From positions 1 to 64,000 of the forward strand of contig NZ_PHSO01000011.1 of assembly GCF_002870965.1 (NCBI RefSeq): a stretch of 64,000 bases of DNA, in the 5' to 3' direction. Below the pieces are notes generated by a model. It was not told the DNA's origin and ran no database searches. It worked only from the letters and a program-made list of their open reading frames with translations. This document shows, piece by piece, positions 27,992 through 36,260 of this stretch. The translations under genes and the position numbers were made by a program. The first letter of the stretch is position 1. Each line of letters opens with the position of its first letter. This DNA comes from Tsuneonella flava (GTDB lineage Bacteria; Pseudomonadota; Alphaproteobacteria; Sphingomonadales; Sphingomonadaceae).

Positions 27992-28078
27992 TCACCAAGA
28001 TGGGGCGATCACTTCGGTGAGTCGTTTGTTAAGACTGTCAAGCCCAAGAATCGCGAGCAGCGCTTCGAGTAGTGCCAT
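27992..28078 (-). CDS. Antisense small ORF, possible 5' part of a reverse-transcribed repeat gene
   Basis: On the minus strand a GGAGG (28090-28086) sits 7 nt before ATG 28078 and opens a 28-residue frame rich in Leu, Ala and Ile (MALLEALLAILGLDSLN...). The frame upstream of this ATG stays open back to 28408. The ribosome site is as good as any in the window, which is odd inside an ncRNA region. Two readings are possible: a small amphipathic, possibly toxic peptide expressed antisense to the ncRNA, or the ATG and SD of an endless ORF made when the RNA is copied into tandem repeats (see findings). Confidence 0.4.
   Translation of the reverse strand: MALLEALLAILGLDSLNKRLTEVIAPSW
28036..28041 (-). 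promoter_or_regulatory. Orphan consensus -35 (TTGACA) on minus strand
   Basis: TTGACA matches the sigma-70 -35 consensus exactly. In the genome the position 17 bp downstream reads ACCGAA, not a -10. It is therefore promoterless unless joined to the -10 at 28168-28163 in a tandem repeat. Confidence 0.4.
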
Positions 28079-28162
28079 TGTGTAACCTCCGATCTGCTGA
28101 CTCACCTGGCGCTTGGTTGGGATGATCTTCCGTAACAGGAATTTCGTTATCCCGATGACCAC

Positions 28163-28168
28163 AGTATA
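28163..28168 (-). promoter_or_regulatory. Candidate extended -10 (TATACT) on minus strand
   Basis: TATACT differs from TATAAT by one base and is preceded by TGT, an extended -10 pattern. It lies about 85 bp upstream of the antisense ATG. The genomic -35 position holds TGAAGA, a poor match, so the -10 is weak on its own. Head-to-tail joining of 150-bp copies would supply TTGACA at 17 bp. Confidence 0.4.
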
Positions 28169-28240
28169 ACAGACTTCGTCGGACCTCTTCAGGTTAGAGC
28201 CGCTTGGCTCGCAGACAATGGTGAGGGGCGGGCCACGTTG

Positions 28241-29710
28241 ATGAAGACGACAGGTGCCGCCCCCTCTCGCCCAGACGAATGGGAACCTACAGCCGGGGAT
28301 CAGAAGCACTACCCGCATTTTGATGCTCCGCTTGCGTTGTCCGAAATCAGGAACATTGTGAATGATCCGAAGCGCGTCGCTCGCAACGCGTTCTTTCCGC
28401 TCATCCAATATGAAAAGCGGTGGCAGCCATTTCGAACCCCGAAGTCTGGAGGTGCGGTCGGGAACGGCACGATCAAACCAGAAAAAAAGTCTCGCAAAAT
28501 TCGGTATGCAGCTCGACGCGACGCATACATTTTTGCACGGTATCGGCGATTGCTAGCGCCACTCTATGAGGAGAGACTTGCGAAGCTTGGCATATCCGAC
28601 GTTCCAATCGCCTATAGGAAAATCATCGGAAAAGATGGCCGAGGCAAGTGCAATATAGATTTCGCCAAAGAGGTCTTCGATGAGATCGAATTAATGGGCG
28701 ACTGTTATGCGATCACGTTAGATATCTCGCAGTTTTTTGAATCTCTTGACCATGAGAAAATTGAAGCTGACTGGTGCCAGCTGCTTCAAGTCCCTAATTT
28801 ACCCGATGATCATAGAGCAGTTTTCAAAGCACTAACTGAATATCGCTGGGTCGATAGAACCGAAGCATACAGAAGGCTTGGGTATTTTGGCGTGAAATAC
28901 ACCAACACCGGAGTTAAAATTGAAGGCTATCGCATTCCTTTTAACAGTATGCCCACCCAGCTATGCAGTCCGAAAGAATTTCGTGACAAAATAGCCGGAG
29001 GGGGACTGAAACCCTCAATTATCAAAAAGAACGAAAATCCATTTGGCATTCCACAAGGAACGCCAATCAGCGACCTAATTGCCAACATATATCTTATGGA
29101 GTTCGATCAGAAGCTAAGCAGCCTTGCGACAGCTCATGGCGGGCGCGCCTTTAGATATTCTGACGACATCCTTCTTCTTGTTAAAGCTCAAACCGATGAC
29201 GATGCAAGTGCGATTGAAGAAGACGTTCGCAAATCGATTTCCAGCTTTGGAAGTCAACTTTTTATAAAGGAAAGTAAAAGTAGCATTCATCGCTTCATAA
29301 AGACCGAAGATTCGCTATCTATTCAACATTTAAAGGGTTCGGGAAAAAATGGCTTAGAGTATCTAGGATTCCGCTTCGATGGGAAGAGAATTTACCTAAG
29401 GGATGCAACCCTTTCAAACCTAAAGCGAAAGATGACGTTTGTTGGACGCATAAGAGCCATTAAGCATAAAAGGCGATATGCAGACCGAGATTATTCGACC
29501 CTAAAATCTACATTCAATTTCGACGATTTCTTTCAAAATTTCATGAGAGTCGAGGATTTCGATCAGAACTCCTCAGTCCGTCAGTGGACGTTTTGGACTT
29601 ATGCTCGAAGAGCAGTGGAAACTTTCGGAAATCGAGGAAAGCCGATTGAAAAGCAGCTAAAATTTTTGAAGCCCGATGGAAGGCGCCTGATCGAAGACGA
29701 ATTACGATAA
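28241..29710 (+). CDS. Reverse transcriptase, DRT2/UG2-like anti-phage candidate
   Basis: A 489-residue reverse transcriptase. Palm motifs: LDISQFFESLD with catalytic D161, NPFGIPQGTPISDLIANIY (about 265-285) and YSDD at 306-309 giving D308 and D309; the thumb (LEYLGFRFDGKRIYL) and a C-terminal helical tail follow. The N-terminal extension with YPHFD (about residue 23) and RNAFFPLIQY matches the UG2/DRT2 group as I remember it; no maturase, endonuclease or msr/msd is seen, so it is neither a group II intron nor a typical retron. TTG at 28238 or ATG at 28241 starts it after GAGGGG. AT-rich codon use compared with neighbours suggests horizontal transfer. Confidence 0.88.
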   Translation: MKTTGAAPSRPDEWEPTAGDQKHYPHFDAPLALSEIRNIVNDPKRVARNAFFPLIQYEKRWQPFRTPKSGGAVGNGTIKPEKKSRKIRYAARRDAYIFARYRRLLAPLYEERLAKLGISDVPIAYRKIIGKDGRGKCNIDFAKEVFDEIELMGDCYAITLDISQFFESLDHEKIEADWCQLLQVPNLPDDHRAVFKALTEYRWVDRTEAYRRLGYFGVKYTNTGVKIEGYRIPFNSMPTQLCSPKEFRDKIAGGGLKPSIIKKNENPFGIPQGTPISDLIANIYLMEFDQKLSSLATAHGGRAFRYSDDILLLVKAQTDDDASAIEEDVRKSISSFGSQLFIKESKSSIHRFIKTEDSLSIQHLKGSGKNGLEYLGFRFDGKRIYLRDATLSNLKRKMTFVGRIRAIKHKRRYADRDYSTLKSTFNFDDFFQNFMRVEDFDQNSSVRQWTFWTYARRAVETFGNRGKPIEKQLKFLKPDGRRLIEDELR

Positions 29711-29763
29711 TAGCATGGCCGCCATCACCCTCCCTCCGATGGAAGAGGATCGGCACAACACTA

Positions 29764-32667
29764 TCACAACATCCCGCGCAAATACTGCCCCGTATAACTC
29801 CGCTCGTTAACCGCGACCTCTTCCGGCGTCCCTTCGGCCACGATCTCGCCGCCGCGGACGCCGCCGTCCGGCCCTAAGTCCACGATCCAGTCTGCCGTTT
29901 TGATCACGTCCAGATTGTGTTCGATCACCACTACGCTGTTCCCCTGGTCCACCAGACGGTGGAGCACTTCCAGCAGTTTGCGGACATCTTCGAAGTGCAG
30001 GCCGGTGGTCGGCTCGTCCAGAATATACAGCGTTTGCCCGGTGCTGCGGCGGGCGAGTTCCTTGGCCAGTTTCACCCGCTGCGCCTCTCCGCCCGATAGC
30101 GTGGTGGCCTGTTGCCCCACTTTGACGTAGCCGAGGCCGACTTCGTTGAGCATGTGCATCTTGTCGCGGATCGGGGGCACGGCCTTGAAGAATTCTTCCG
30201 CATCCTCGATCGTCATGTCGAGCACGTCGGCAATGCTCATCCCCTTGAACTTCACCTCCAGCGTTTCGCGGTTATAGCGTTTGCCGTGGCATTCCTCGCA
30301 CGTGACGTACACGTCGGGCAGGAAGTGCATTTCGATCTTGATCAGGCCGTCGCCCTGGCACGCCTCGCACCGGCCGCCCTTCACGTTGAAGCTGAACCGG
30401 CCCGGTTTATATCCGCGCGCCTGCGCCTCTGGCAGGCCGGCGAACCAGTCGCGGATATTGGTGAAGGCGCCGGTGTATGTCGCCGGGTTGCTGCGCGGGG
30501 TGCGGCCGATCGGGCTTTGATCGATTTCGATCACTTTGTCGCAGAATTCGAGGCCGGTGACTTTATCGTGCGCCCCGGCCACCACACGCGCGCCGTTGAG
30601 CTGCCGCGCGGCGGAGGCATAGAGCGTGTCGATGGTGAAGCTCGATTTGCCGCTGCCCGAAACCCCGGTGATGCAGGTGAACGTGCCCAGCGGGATCGCG
30701 GCGGTGACATCGCGCAGGTTGTTGGCCCGCGCGCCGTGCACCGTCAGGTGGTGGCCGTTGCCCTTACGGCGGTGTTCGGGCACCGCGATCTTGCGCCGCC
30801 CGGTCAGGTAATCGGCGGTGAGCGATCCCTTAGCCTTGAGGATATCTTTCAGCGTGCCCTGCGCCACGATCTGCCCGCCGTGCACCCCGGCGCCGGGGCC
30901 GAGATCGACGATATGGTCGGCGGTGCGGATCGCATCCTCGTCATGCTCCACCACGATCACGGTATTGCCCAGATCGCGCAGCCGCTTGAGCGTTTCGAGC
31001 AGCCGGTCGTTATCGCGCTGGTGCAGGCCGATGCTCGGTTCGTCGAGCACGTAGAGCACGCCGCTGAGCCCACTGCCGATCTGACTGGCGAGGCGGATGC
31101 GCTGGCTTTCCCCCCCGCTCAGCGTGCCGCTGGTCCGGTCGAGGTTGAGGTAATCCAGCCCGACATTGTCGAGGAAGCCCAGCCGTTCGTTGATTTCTTT
31201 CAGAATGGCGCGGGCGATCTGGTTCTGCTGATCGGTCAGGTGATCGGGCAGCGCGAGGAACCAGTCCTTCGCCAGCGTCACGCTCATCTGCGTGGGGGTG
31301 GCGATGTCGGTCGGGCCATCGGCGCTGGGCACTTTCACCGCCAGCGCTTTCTCATTCAGGCGTTTGCCGCCACACGCCTCGCACGGTTGCGCGGTCTGGT
31401 ACTTGCTCAGTTCCTCGCGCATCCACGCGCTTTCGGTTTGCATCATCCGGCGGTTGAGGTTGCCGATCACCCCTTCGAACGGTTTGTGCACGGTGTATTC
31501 CTTGCGCCCGTCCTTGAAAGTGAGCGCCACCGGCAGGCCGCCGGTGCCGTGCAGGATGATATCGCGCTGATCCTGCGCCAGATCTTCCCACGGAGTCGTC
31601 AGGTCGAAATCGTATGCTTTCGCCAGGCTGTTCAGCACCTGCATGTAATAGGGCGACGGCGGATTGCTCTTCGCCCAGGGCACCACCGCGCCTTTTTTCA
31701 GCGAAAGCTGTTCGTTGGGCACCACCAGTTGCGGATCGAACAGCAGCTTCTCCCCCAGCCCGTCGCACGTCGGGCAGGCGCCCTGCGGCGCGTTGAAGCT
31801 GAACAGGCGCGGTTCGATCTCTTCGATAGTGAACCCGCTGACCGGGCAGGCGAATTTTTCGCTGAACACGATGCGGTTGGCGGGGATGCCCGCCCCCTTC
31901 ATCGCGCCGCCCGCGCTCGCTTCCGCCTCCCGACCCGGCACAACGCCATCGGCCAGATCGACATAGGCCAGCCCTTCGGCCAGCTTGAGCGCGGTTTCGA
32001 AGCTGTCGGCCAGCCGGGTTTCGATGCCGGGGCGCACCGCCAGCCGGTCTACCACCACTTCGATATCGTGCTTGTATTTCTTGTCGAGCGCGGGGGCCTG
32101 TTCGATTTCGTACAGCTCGCCATCGATCCGCACACGGGCAAAGCCCGCCTTCTGCCATTCGGCCAGTTCGCGGCGGTATTCGCCCTTGCGCCCGCGCACC
32201 ACCGGGGCCAGCAGATAGAGCCGCGTGCCTTCGGGCAAAGTCATCACCCGGTCGACCATGTTGGACACCGTCTGCGCTTCGATCGGCAAGCCGGTCGCCG
32301 GGCTATACGGCACCCCCACCCGCGCCCACAGCAGCCGCATATAGTCGTAGATCTCGGTCACCGTCGCAACGGTCGAGCGCGGATTGCGACTGGTGGTTTT
32401 CTGTTCGATGCTGATCGCGGGGGACAGCCCGTCGATATGTTCGACATCGGGTTTCTGCATCATCTCCAGAAACTGCCGCGCATAGGCGCTGAGGCTTTCG
32501 ACATAGCGCCGCTGCCCCTCGGCATAGATCGTGTCGAACGCGAGGCTCGATTTGCCGGACCCGGATAGCCCGGTGACCACGATCAGCGCATCGCGCGGCA
32601 GGTCGATATCGATACCCTTGAGGTTATGCTCGCGCGCGCCGCGCACGGAAATCGTGGTAAGTGCCAT
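29764..32667 (-). CDS. uvrA: Excinuclease ABC subunit A (nucleotide excision repair)
   Basis: A 967-residue protein, full length for UvrA. Two ABC ATPase modules are visible: Walker [13 protein letters not shown] near residue 33 and [12 protein letters not shown] in the second half, with signature [12 protein letters not shown] and [12 protein letters not shown]. Zinc-binding cysteine clusters are seen (CPVSGF...CPTC and CEACQGD...CEEC). UvrA scans DNA for damage and loads UvrB. Convergent with the reverse transcriptase across a 53-bp gap; it marks the right edge of the accessory island. Confidence 0.98.
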   Translation of the reverse strand: MALTTISVRGAREHNLKGIDIDLPRDALIVVTGLSGSGKSSLAFDTIYAEGQRRYVESLSAYARQFLEMMQKPDVEHIDGLSPAISIEQKTTSRNPRSTVATVTEIYDYMRLLWARVGVPYSPATGLPIEAQTVSNMVDRVMTLPEGTRLYLLAPVVRGRKGEYRRELAEWQKAGFARVRIDGELYEIEQAPALDKKYKHDIEVVVDRLAVRPGIETRLADSFETALKLAEGLAYVDLADGVVPGREAEASAGGAMKGAGIPANRIVFSEKFACPVSGFTIEEIEPRLFSFNAPQGACPTCDGLGEKLLFDPQLVVPNEQLSLKKGAVVPWAKSNPPSPYYMQVLNSLAKAYDFDLTTPWEDLAQDQRDIILHGTGGLPVALTFKDGRKEYTVHKPFEGVIGNLNRRMMQTESAWMREELSKYQTAQPCEACGGKRLNEKALAVKVPSADGPTDIATPTQMSVTLAKDWFLALPDHLTDQQNQIARAILKEINERLGFLDNVGLDYLNLDRTSGTLSGGESQRIRLASQIGSGLSGVLYVLDEPSIGLHQRDNDRLLETLKRLRDLGNTVIVVEHDEDAIRTADHIVDLGPGAGVHGGQIVAQGTLKDILKAKGSLTADYLTGRRKIAVPEHRRKGNGHHLTVHGARANNLRDVTAAIPLGTFTCITGVSGSGKSSFTIDTLYASAARQLNGARVVAGAHDKVTGLEFCDKVIEIDQSPIGRTPRSNPATYTGAFTNIRDWFAGLPEAQARGYKPGRFSFNVKGGRCEACQGDGLIKIEMHFLPDVYVTCEECHGKRYNRETLEVKFKGMSIADVLDMTIEDAEEFFKAVPPIRDKMHMLNEVGLGYVKVGQQATTLSGGEAQRVKLAKELARRSTGQTLYILDEPTTGLHFEDVRKLLEVLHRLVDQGNSVVVIEHNLDVIKTADWIVDLGPDGGVRGGEIVAEGTPEEVAVNERSYTGQYLRGML

Positions 32668-32803
32668 GCAGGCTATGTTCCGGTAATGTTCACGTTAGTC
32701 AAGGGGATGCGCGTGGCCTTCCCCGGTGCCAATGCGATGTGGGCGGCACGCGCGCGAATACAACCCACATGCGACAGGCCGACTAACAACACGGAACGAT
32801 AAA

Positions 32804-33577
32804 TCAGTCCGTCACCGCCCGGCGATAGAGGTGCCATGTCGCATGGCCCAGCACCGGCAGCGCGATCAGCAGGCCGAGGAACGCCGGGATCATTGCCACG
32901 AACAGCACCACCGCGATAATCAGCGCCCATGCCATCATCACCGGGCGGTTGTGGTTGATGACTGCAAGGCTGGTGATGATCGCAGTCAGAAAGTCGACTT
33001 CGCGGTCCACCAGCATCGGCAGGCTCATCACTGTCACAGCATAGAATGCCAGCGCCATCAGCCCGCCGATTGCGCCGCCCACCACCAGCATGGCGATACC
33101 CGCCTGCGTAGTGAAGATCGCCAGCGATTCCGATCCGATCCCGCTTTCGGCCAGAAAGATCGCGAATATCGAATGGGCAACGATCATCCAGAAACTGAAC
33201 GCGACGAACACGATCACCCCCATGCTGATAATCTGATCGTCGCCGCGCCCGCGCAGTGCGCCCAGCACCGTGCCCCAGCTACGCGGCAGGCCCGCTTCAC
33301 GCCGGCGGCTGACTTCGTAGAGGCCGACGGCCACGAATGGCGCGATCAGCGGGAAGCCCGCCGCCGCCGGGATCAGCCATGTCGGCGATTTCCACGCGAA
33401 CAGCGCATAGCCAACGAACAGCCCGCCGCCGACATAGATCGATCCGAAAAACAGCCCGAACAGCGGGCAGGCCAGAAAATCACGCGCGCCCGCCGCCAAT
33501 GCCGCCCATAAATCGCGCAGCGTCAGATCGCGCGCCACCGTGACCGGCGCGATCTGCGCCTGACCGACACTGGTCAT
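32804..33577 (-). CDS. DUF2189-family integral membrane protein
   Basis: A 257-residue protein with six or so transmembrane helices. The pattern LRDLWAALAAGARDFLACPLFGLFFGSIYVGGG and the central MGVIVFVAFSFWMIVAHSIFA are characteristic of DUF2189 proteins, common in alphaproteobacteria with no known function (sometimes placed next to cytochrome genes). Start codon ATG; it lies 90 bp from the 3' end of the next gene on the same strand. Confidence 0.88.
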   Translation of the reverse strand: MTSVGQAQIAPVTVARDLTLRDLWAALAAGARDFLACPLFGLFFGSIYVGGGLFVGYALFAWKSPTWLIPAAAGFPLIAPFVAVGLYEVSRRREAGLPRSWGTVLGALRGRGDDQIISMGVIVFVAFSFWMIVAHSIFAIFLAESGIGSESLAIFTTQAGIAMLVVGGAIGGLMALAFYAVTVMSLPMLVDREVDFLTAIITSLAVINHNRPVMMAWALIIAVVLFVAMIPAFLGLLIALPVLGHATWHLYRRAVTD

Positions 33578-33673
33578 CGCATACTCCCCCTCATCCCGCC
33601 CCGGTTATCCGGGGTCTTCGCGGGGCAAGCTGCATCAGATCGGCGCAGCGGGCAATACCCCGCGCGCAGGCTA

Positions 33674-35389
33674 TCACCGCAGGAAGTTATCGCGCAGCAG
33701 AGAGACGACTTCCTTCGTCCGCCCGCTGAGCACTGCCTTCATCCCGAACAGAGCGGTGCTGGCCACTTGCCCCACTTTGACTTCGGGCGGCATCACCAGT
33801 TCGACCCGGTTGACCTTCACATCGAGCAGAGCCGGGCCAGGTTCGGCCAGCCATTTGTCCATCGCCGCGCTAAGATCTCTGGCCCGGTCCACCCGCCATC
33901 CGGCAATACCAATGGCCTCTGCCACCTTGGAAAAATCGGGATTTTCCAATCCGGTATAATGATCGACCAGCCCTTCCACCCGCTGTTCCATCTCCACGAA
34001 GCCGAGCGTGGAGTTGTTGAACACCAGCAGTTTGAGCGGCACTTTCTCCTGCACCAGAGTCAGCAGGTCGCCCATCAGCATGGTCATCCCGCCATCGCCG
34101 CACATCGCGATCACCTGCCGATCGGGATAGGCGATCTTTGCACCGATCGCCTGCGGATAGGCGCTGGCCATCGTGCCGTGGAGCAAGCTGTTGAGAAACC
34201 GCCGTTTCCCGTTCGCGGCAATATGGCGCAGCATCCACACCATCGGCGTGCCGACATCGGACACGAAAATCGCATCGTCCGCCGCCACCCGGTCGAGCAT
34301 ATTGGCGACGAATTGCGGGTGGATCAGAGTGTCGTCCGATTCCTCCCCCGCGTCGCGATATCCGTCGAGATCTTCGCGCCACTGATCGAGCGCCTTGTCG
34401 AGATGCGCGCGATCCGGCTTTGCCGCCAGCATCGGGGTCAGCGCGTCCAGTGTCGTCGCGCTATCCCCGACCAGCCCCATATGGATCGGCGCACGGCGGC
34501 CCAGATGGGTCGGGTCGATATCGATCTGCACGATCTTCGCCTGCGCGGGATAGTATTGCGTGTACGCGAAATCGCAGCCGAGGCAGAGCACCAGATCGGC
34601 GCGATGGATCGCCTCCACCCCCGCCTTGTTGCCGAGAATGCCGTTGACCCCGACATTATAGGGGTTGTCCGGTTCCAGCCATTCCTTTGCGCGGGTGGTG
34701 TGGACCATCGGTGCGTTGAGTTTTTCGCACAGCGCCACGATCTGATCGTGGGCATCGCGCGCACCGATGCCGGCATAGACAGTGACCTTTTCAGCGGCAT
34801 CGATATCCTGCGCCAGTCCGGCCAGTTCGCTGTCGCTGGGCCGCGTGCGGGGATCGGGGCGATAGACCTGCCAGTCGGCCTTATCGTCGTCTTTCTCGGT
34901 GAACATATCGCCGTTGACGATCACTACGGCCACGCCGCGCCTGGTCAGCGCGGCTTGCGCTGCCTTGGCGACGATCCGCCGCGCCTGTGCGGGGTGGGAG
35001 ATATATTCGCAGAACACCGAATGCTGTTCGTAAATCTTGTGCTGATCGACCTCCTGCGGGAAATCGAAGCCTTTCTCCCGCCGGTCCACGTCCGATGCGA
35101 TCAGCAGGACCGGCGCACCGTTGCGGTGGGTTTCGTATATTCCATTCACGAAATGCAGGCTGCCTGGCCCGCAAGTGCCCGCACATACCGCCAGTTCGCC
35201 GGTCATATAGGCCTCGCCCCCGGCAGCGAAGGCGCCGACTTCTTCGTGCCGCACGTGAACCCACCGCAGGTTCGAACGCGAAACCGCATCGGTGAAATGA
35301 TTGATCGTATCCCCCGGTATCCCGTAAATCCGCTTCGCCCCTGCCTGTTCGATTGCATTGACGACGATATCGGCAACGGTCTTTGCCAT
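33674..35389 (-). CDS. poxB: Pyruvate dehydrogenase (quinone)/pyruvate oxidase, PoxB-like
   Basis: A 571-residue thiamine-diphosphate enzyme. The N-terminal PYR domain has the catalytic Glu in RHEEVGAFAAGGEAYMTGELAVCAGTCGPGSLH; the middle FAD/dehydrogenase-like domain follows; the ThDP motif is GDGGMTMLMGDLLTLVQ with NN (LVFNNSTLGF). The C-terminus VLSGRTKEVVSLLRDNFLR matches the membrane/lipid-binding alpha-peptide of PoxB. It would decarboxylate pyruvate to acetate and CO2, passing electrons to ubiquinone. No linked regulator seen. Confidence 0.9.
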   Translation of the reverse strand: MAKTVADIVVNAIEQAGAKRIYGIPGDTINHFTDAVSRSNLRWVHVRHEEVGAFAAGGEAYMTGELAVCAGTCGPGSLHFVNGIYETHRNGAPVLLIASDVDRREKGFDFPQEVDQHKIYEQHSVFCEYISHPAQARRIVAKAAQAALTRRGVAVVIVNGDMFTEKDDDKADWQVYRPDPRTRPSDSELAGLAQDIDAAEKVTVYAGIGARDAHDQIVALCEKLNAPMVHTTRAKEWLEPDNPYNVGVNGILGNKAGVEAIHRADLVLCLGCDFAYTQYYPAQAKIVQIDIDPTHLGRRAPIHMGLVGDSATTLDALTPMLAAKPDRAHLDKALDQWREDLDGYRDAGEESDDTLIHPQFVANMLDRVAADDAIFVSDVGTPMVWMLRHIAANGKRRFLNSLLHGTMASAYPQAIGAKIAYPDRQVIAMCGDGGMTMLMGDLLTLVQEKVPLKLLVFNNSTLGFVEMEQRVEGLVDHYTGLENPDFSKVAEAIGIAGWRVDRARDLSAAMDKWLAEPGPALLDVKVNRVELVMPPEVKVGQVASTALFGMKAVLSGRTKEVVSLLRDNFLR

Positions 35390-35532
35390 ATTGGGGAGGC
35401 CTTTCCTGGTATGCTTGGAGCCAGCGTGGAAGTACGCAGCATTTCCTTTACGGATAACGCGCGCGACAGTTCCACAATGGCCCAGCTGTCTGCCCTTGGC
35501 CAGAGCGGTATGCCTGCCTATTGTCTTTGCTA

Positions 35533-36078
35533 ATGGTCGCTGCCCTGCCCCGCCTGTTTATCGCTCTGCGCCCGCCGGTCACCGTGCGCAACGTGCTGAT
35601 TGACACGATGGACGGCGTGGCCGCCGCCCGCTGGCAGGACGATGCACAACTGCACCTGACCTTGCGCTATATCGGGGAAACCGATCCGCGCGTGGCGGAC
35701 GATCTCGTCGATGCACTCGGCCGGATCGATGCGCCGCGGTTCGAACTGGCAGTGCGCGGTGTCGGCTTTTTCGAACGCAAGGGGCAGCCTACCGCTCTGT
35801 GGGCAGGCGTGGCCCCCAATGCCGCGCTCGATACCTTGCAGAAGAAAGTCGAACGGGTGTGCCAGTCGGTCGGGCTGGAGGCGGAACACCGCAAGTTTAC
35901 CCCGCACATCACGCTCGCCCGGCTGAACAGCGCGGCGGGGCCGGTGGCACCCTGGCTGGCGCAGCATTCGCGGCTGGCCGCGCCCGCCTGGCCCGTCGAT
36001 AGCGTCCGCCTGTACGAAAGCACGCTGACACCCGGCGGATCGCAATACGATCCGGTGGTCGAATGGCGGCTGCGATGA
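35533..36078 (+). CDS. thpR: RNA 2',3'-cyclic phosphodiesterase
   Basis: A 181-residue member of the 2H phosphoesterase family. Both HxTx motifs are present, HLTLRYIGE (about 40) and HITLARLN (about 123). It hydrolyses 2',3'-cyclic phosphate ends of RNA, a role tied to tRNA ligase-like repair. The ATG at 35533 is preferred to TTG at 35521. It is divergent from poxB across about 140 bp. Confidence 0.93.
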   Translation: MVAALPRLFIALRPPVTVRNVLIDTMDGVAAARWQDDAQLHLTLRYIGETDPRVADDLVDALGRIDAPRFELAVRGVGFFERKGQPTALWAGVAPNAALDTLQKKVERVCQSVGLEAEHRKFTPHITLARLNSAAGPVAPWLAQHSRLAAPAWPVDSVRLYESTLTPGGSQYDPVVEWRLR

Positions 36079-36260
36079 ACGCTCTATGGTCGACAAACTG
36101 CTGTTCTCTATCGACGAGCGACACGAATCCGGTTGCAACCGCAACCGATCCCGGCTTCAACCGTTGATACAGTATCTCCATGCCTGCCTTGTGCTCGCGC
36201 CTATTTGTCGCGGTCGTTCGGTCAGCGCCAATTCCGCATAATACAACAGGGAGCACCACC

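Larger units (their letters stand above)
27966..28236 (+). ncRNA. Structured RNA upstream of reverse transcriptase (candidate DRT2-type ncRNA)
   Basis: This stretch between a weak -10-like AAATAATAT (27955-27963) and the reverse-transcriptase ribosome site has no plus-strand gene. It folds into several hairpins: CTTGG/CCAAG with GA/TC (27979-27999); CGATCAC-TTCG-GTGA-TCG (28006-28024), a UUCG tetraloop stem; CCGATGA/TCGTCGG (28152-28158 with 28176-28182, one GU pair); and GAGCC/GGCTC with a GCTT loop (28197-28210). DRT2-type systems are known to place an essential ncRNA directly before the RT. The boundaries are inferred. Base composition is near 50% GC, lower than the chromosome. Confidence 0.55.

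Noticed and set aside
28032-28175. AGACT direct repeat (28032-28036 and 28171-28175) as template-jump homology
   Set aside because: It would give a 139-bp repeat, not a multiple of three, and a spacer of 6 bp, so does not fit the promoter model.
28241-29710. Group II intron maturase or retron
   Set aside because: No maturase X or endonuclease domain, no intron structure, longer than typical retron RTs, and no msr/msd pairing seen.
30112-32568. An 818-codon plus-strand frame inside uvrA
   Set aside because: Reverse-strand shadow of uvrA with histidine and arginine-rich composition.
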